This document shows positions 61,578-64,000 of a stretch of 64,000 nt of DNA, one piece after another. This stretch comes from Paenibacillus timonensis (GTDB lineage Bacteria > Bacillota > Bacilli > Paenibacillales > Paenibacillaceae). The position numbers and the translations under genes were made by a program. The notes below the pieces were generated by a model, which was given only the letters and a program-made list of their open reading frames with translations, was not told the DNA's origin and made no database searches. Numbering within the stretch: the stretch's first letter is position 1; each line of letters begins with the position of its first letter. The stretch covers positions 372,001 through 436,000 of the forward strand of contig NZ_WNZY01000001.1 in NCBI RefSeq assembly GCF_009725205.1. Reading direction: 5' to 3'.

Positions 61578-61786
61578 ATCCAATCTCCTTTGCCTATGTA
61601 CTTAACTGATATCAGCATACTACAAAAGCGCAAGGATGACTTCAGTCTCTAGGGGAGCCGAGAAACTGGACCTAAGTCCAGTCTAACTGCCAGAATAAAA
61701 ACGGCCCGGGGAAGAAACGCTAACCTAAGGAATAGGCAGAGCGACCTTTCCCATCCATTATCAAACGCTCAGGAGGTTAGAACGAC

Positions 61787-61972
61787 ATGGAAAATAACAA
61801 GCAACAACGGAAACCCGGCACCGGAAACGGCAGCAGCAACGGGCAGAACCAAACGACCGGTAATGGAGGAGAAGCAGATAACGGCCGCTTGGCCACGATC
61901 AAGAACCACCGTACCGAAGGCGGAGAGACGTTAAACGAATTTATTTCCGGCGAAGATAAGTACGAGGGATAA
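61787..61972 (+). CDS. Small hydrophilic, Asn/Gly-rich protein
   Basis: A 61-residue protein preceded by CAGGAGG at a good distance. The first half is low in complexity (Asn, Gly, Gln, Thr: GTGNGSSNGQNQTTGNGG); the second half is NGRLATIKNHRTEGGETLNEF. There are no hydrophobic segments. It looks like the small, disordered proteins common in spore-formers. No function is known. A terminator follows at 61986. Confidence 0.72.
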   Translation: MENNKQQRKPGTGNGSSNGQNQTTGNGGEADNGRLATIKNHRTEGGETLNEFISGEDKYEG

Positions 61973-61985
61973 GTGGAAAAAAGCC

Positions 61986-62020
61986 GAAAGCCGCTGCACA
62001 GGGTCCTGTGAGCGGCTTTC
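61986..62020. terminator. Bidirectional terminator after the small hydrophilic gene
   Basis: GAAAGCCGCT (61986-61995) pairs with AGCGGCTTTC (62011-62020), with inner CACAGG/CCTGTG pairing. It serves both converging small genes. Confidence 0.88.
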
Positions 62021-62029
62021 TTGCGCAGG

Positions 62030-62293
62030 TTATTTTTGCGTGCTATGCTGCTTGGTCGAAAGCTGACCGGCGGGGTTACCGTGGCCGCGCTTTTTATTCT
62101 TGGCTTGCTTCTGTTGCTGATCCTGAACCTTCTCGACGAATTCGTGCAGATTTTCCATGAGGTCGATCGTCTCCTTGGCTGAAGTGTAGTTGTGATCCCA
62201 TTTTCCTTGATTACTATTCCCCGTTCCCGCGTTTTTCATCAGGCGAGGGACTCTATACTTGCTATCGCCGGACAGGTACAATGAAGGGGACAA
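62030..62293 (-). CDS. Small hydrophilic helical protein, unknown
   Basis: An 87-residue frame. The central part (SAKETIDLMENLHEFVEKVQDQQQKQ) is a likely helix; the tail is rich in Lys, Gln, Asn and Gly. No clear ribosome site supports the TTG at 62293; an ATG at 62239 (MKNAGTGNSNQG) is the alternative. It converges on the 61-residue gene across a shared terminator, which supports a real transcript. It is divergent from the Gfo/Idh gene. No family recognised. Confidence 0.5.
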   Translation of the reverse strand: MSPSLYLSGDSKYRVPRLMKNAGTGNSNQGKWDHNYTSAKETIDLMENLHEFVEKVQDQQQKQAKNKKRGHGNPAGQLSTKQHSTQK

Positions 62294-62317
62294 CTACGGG
62301 AAAAGAGGGTGCAAACC

Positions 62318-63325
62318 ATGGAACATAGCAACAATCGTCAACTGCGATGGGGGATCGTCGGCGGCGCAGGCATCGCGATCAATGCAGTGATGCCGGCGAT
62401 TCAGCAGTCTGCCACGGGTAGCCTTGCTGCGGTCGCCAGTCGCAACCTGGACAAAAGCCGGGAGGTTGCCGATCGATTCGGCATCTCTAAAGCATATGGC
62501 AGCTATGAAGAGCTGCTTACGAATAAGGATATCGACGCCGTGTATATCCCGCTCCCTAACCATTTACATAAAGAATGGGCGATTCGCGCGATCGAGGCCG
62601 GCAAGCATGTGTTATGCGAGAAGCCGATCGCGCTGACGGCCGTCGAGGCCGAAGAAATGGCGGCAGCCGCCGCCAAAGCTGGCGTTGTGCTGGCGGAAGC
62701 GTTTATGTACCGCCATCATCCGCGTTGGAGTCGAATTCGCGCCATCCTGGACAGCGGCGAGATCGGCGAACTCCGCGCGATCCGCGGGGCGTTTACGTTC
62801 AACAACGCCGAGGATCTAGCCAACATCCGGTTGAAGCCGGAATGGGGCGGCGGCTCGTTGTACGATGTCGGCTGCTACCCGCTCAGCGCGGCGCGGTTCC
62901 TACTCGGCCAAGAGCCGGAAGCGGTCACGGTGTTGGCCCAGTTCTCCGACCGGCACGGCGGCGTCGACATGATGGCTTCCGGGCTCGCGGAATTCCCCGG
63001 CGGCGTTGGGCTGACGTTCGACTGCGGCATGTGGACGGAACACCGTCAGCTCCTGGAAATCGTCGGCTCGGAAGGGACGATCGAGCTGCCGTTGGCTTTC
63101 ACCGCCGGCGGAGAGGACGCCGCGTTTACCGTTACCGTGCGCGGGGAGAAACGTACGGAGAAGCCGGAGGCGATCAATCCCTACGTGGCCGAGCTGGATG
63201 ATTTCGCCGCCGCTGTGTTTGGCGAACGTCCGCAGCGCTTCGCCCCGGCCGACGCCGTCAAGGGCATGGCCGTGCTGGAAGCCTGCCTGACTTCGGCGAG
63301 AGAGAGACGGCGGGTCGAGTTGTAG
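62318..63325 (+). CDS. Gfo/Idh/MocA-family oxidoreductase
   Basis: A 335-residue NAD(P)-dependent dehydrogenase. Rossmann motif GIVGGAGIAINAV at the N-terminus, the catalytic-lysine motif CEKPIAL near residue 95, then AEAFMYRHHPRW and the active-site region GGSLYDVGCYPLSAARF. These fit trans-dihydrodiol dehydrogenase/D-xylose dehydrogenase-like members. AAAGAGG precedes ATG 62318; a GTG at 62309 is in frame but overlaps that site. The substrate is unknown; D-xylose would suit the xylan genes but is only a suggestion. Confidence 0.9.
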   Translation: MEHSNNRQLRWGIVGGAGIAINAVMPAIQQSATGSLAAVASRNLDKSREVADRFGISKAYGSYEELLTNKDIDAVYIPLPNHLHKEWAIRAIEAGKHVLCEKPIALTAVEAEEMAAAAAKAGVVLAEAFMYRHHPRWSRIRAILDSGEIGELRAIRGAFTFNNAEDLANIRLKPEWGGGSLYDVGCYPLSAARFLLGQEPEAVTVLAQFSDRHGGVDMMASGLAEFPGGVGLTFDCGMWTEHRQLLEIVGSEGTIELPLAFTAGGEDAAFTVTVRGEKRTEKPEAINPYVAELDDFAAAVFGERPQRFAPADAVKGMAVLEACLTSARERRRVEL

Positions 63326-63435
63326 ATGATTTGAGTGAAGGAACACCGGGTATTCGCTCGGCTCAGGACACTCCCGTAGGGGGCTGGGCTCGAGGGAATG
63401 CCTTTTTGTCATGTAGCATTTCAATTTTAAAATGG

Positions 63436-63465
63436 TTGACAGTGCCAAAAACGAGACGGTATAAT
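63436..63465 (+). promoter_or_regulatory. Promoter of the siderophore permease operon
   Basis: TTGACA (63436-63441), an 18-base spacer and TATAAT (63460-63465), both perfect hexamers. Confidence 0.88.
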
Positions 63466-63475
63466 TCAAACTAAT

Positions 63476-63496
63476 TGATAATGAATATCATTATCA
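63476..63496. promoter_or_regulatory. Fur box
   Basis: TGATAATGA-ATA-TCATTATCA is a perfect 9+3+9 inverted repeat, with each arm close to the Fur unit GATAATGAT. It lies ten bases after the -10 box, over the likely start of transcription, so iron-loaded Fur would repress the permease genes. Confidence 0.88.
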
Positions 63497-63572
63497 TAAA
63501 TCGTCTGTCCTGCCGGCAGCGAGAAACTTGAACTTCCTCATGGCCAGAGGAAGGACAGTAAGGACGAAGATT

Positions 63573-64000
63573 ATGAAGAAAACTTATATGGCAGTGCTGC
63601 TGGTTGCTCTATCCCTTGTCTCTTTGTTTATCGGAGTTGGGGAGCTGTCCCTAGCCGCCCTGCTGCGTTTCGATCCGGAACAATGGGAACTCTTGCGCAT
63701 CAGCCGGATTCCCCGGTTAATCAGTATTCTCATCGCCGGAGTCAGCATGAGCATCGTCGGTTTGATTATGCAGCAGCTGACCCGCAACAAATTCGTATCC
63801 CCGACGACGGCGGGAACGATGGACTCGGCGAGCTTTGGCATTATGGTATCGCTGCTTGTCTTTACGACCGCAGGGCCGCTCGTCAAGATGTCCGTCGCCT
63901 TTGGGTTTGCTTTGCTGGGTACGTATCTTTTTATGGCGATTCTCAATCGGGTGAAATACAAGGATGCCATCTTCATCCCGCTGGTCGGGCTGATGTTCGG
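63573..64000 (+). CDS. Iron-siderophore ABC transporter permease, FecCD family (partial, YclN-like)
   Basis: The first 142 residues of a polytopic permease, cut by the window edge. MKKTYMAVLLVALSLVSLFI is the first helix; SRIPRLISILIAGVSMSIVG, LIMQQLTRNKFVSPTTAGTM and IFIPLVGLMFG are highly like YclN of the B. subtilis petrobactin importer, from memory. A full member would have about 315 residues. Starts at ATG 63573 with AAGGA upstream. The Fur box and strong promoter before it support an iron-uptake role. The remaining operon lies outside the window. Confidence 0.9.
   Translation, partial: MKKTYMAVLLVALSLVSLFIGVGELSLAALLRFDPEQWELLRISRIPRLISILIAGVSMSIVGLIMQQLTRNKFVSPTTAGTMDSASFGIMVSLLVFTTAGPLVKMSVAFGFALLGTYLFMAILNRVKYKDAIFIPLVGLMF

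Overview
The window looks like chromosome from a Paenibacillus-type Firmicute (Paenibacillaceae). The grounds are strong AGGAGG-type ribosome binding sites, YesM/YesN-type two-component pairs next to sugar ABC importers, a Paenibacillus-like aldouronate cluster, GlnR/TnrA-type and Fur-type sites, and clusters of short inverted repeats between genes. I see no rRNA, tRNA, CRISPR array, phage or insertion sequence. Most of the window is moderately GC-rich; one stretch near 52.4-53.6 kb is clearly AT-rich.

Layout. 1-119: end of a flavin reductase-like gene. 352-13794: a complete glucuronoxylan-oligosaccharide module, with response regulator, sensor kinase, second response regulator, lipoprotein binding protein, two permeases, GH43, GH10 and GH67. 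13942-14925: aldo/keto reductase. 15225-21889: nitrite assimilation, with a TrpD2-like protein and an ANTAR antiterminator on the minus strand, and nirB, nirD, a formate/nitrite channel and siroheme-pathway SUMT on the plus strand. 22184-27067: polysaccharide deacetylase, uxuB, uxuA, a GntR (UxuR-like) repressor and a GH8 exo-oligoxylanase. 27553-37643: a second ABC/two-component module with a GH43 xylosidase, a luciferase-like oxidoreductase and a small AAA ATPase. 37873-46907: a third ABC/two-component module with a GH36 alpha-galactosidase. 47215-64000: housekeeping and accessory genes: SRPBCC + ArsR, AKR, GNAT, TetR + drug exporter, an AT-rich island with a frameshifted secreted protein, ferrochelatase, purine permease, diguanylate cyclase, UbiA prenyltransferase, two Gfo/Idh oxidoreductases, small membrane and hydrophilic proteins, and the start of a Fur-regulated siderophore permease.

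How the genes work together. Xylan fragments cut outside the cell would be bound by lipoproteins and imported by permeases that have no ATPase gene here, so a shared MsmX-like ATPase elsewhere is implied. None of the hydrolases has a visible signal peptide, so digestion to xylose and glucuronate is inferred to be cytoplasmic. Glucuronate freed by GH67 would, after isomerisation elsewhere, enter UxuB/UxuA. Each sugar module has its own YesM/YesN-type sensor pair, and cre-like sites suggest CcpA control. The nitrite operon appears to be controlled twice: two GlnR-type sites at its promoter, and a leader with two AATG hexaloop hairpins plus a terminator, the layout expected for an ANTAR antiterminator, which is encoded divergently next door.

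Most notable: the nirB leader, the regulator-kinase-regulator triad, four intergenic inverted-repeat clusters, terminators whose stems run into stop codons, and a one-base frameshift at codon 3 of a secreted protein in the AT-rich island.
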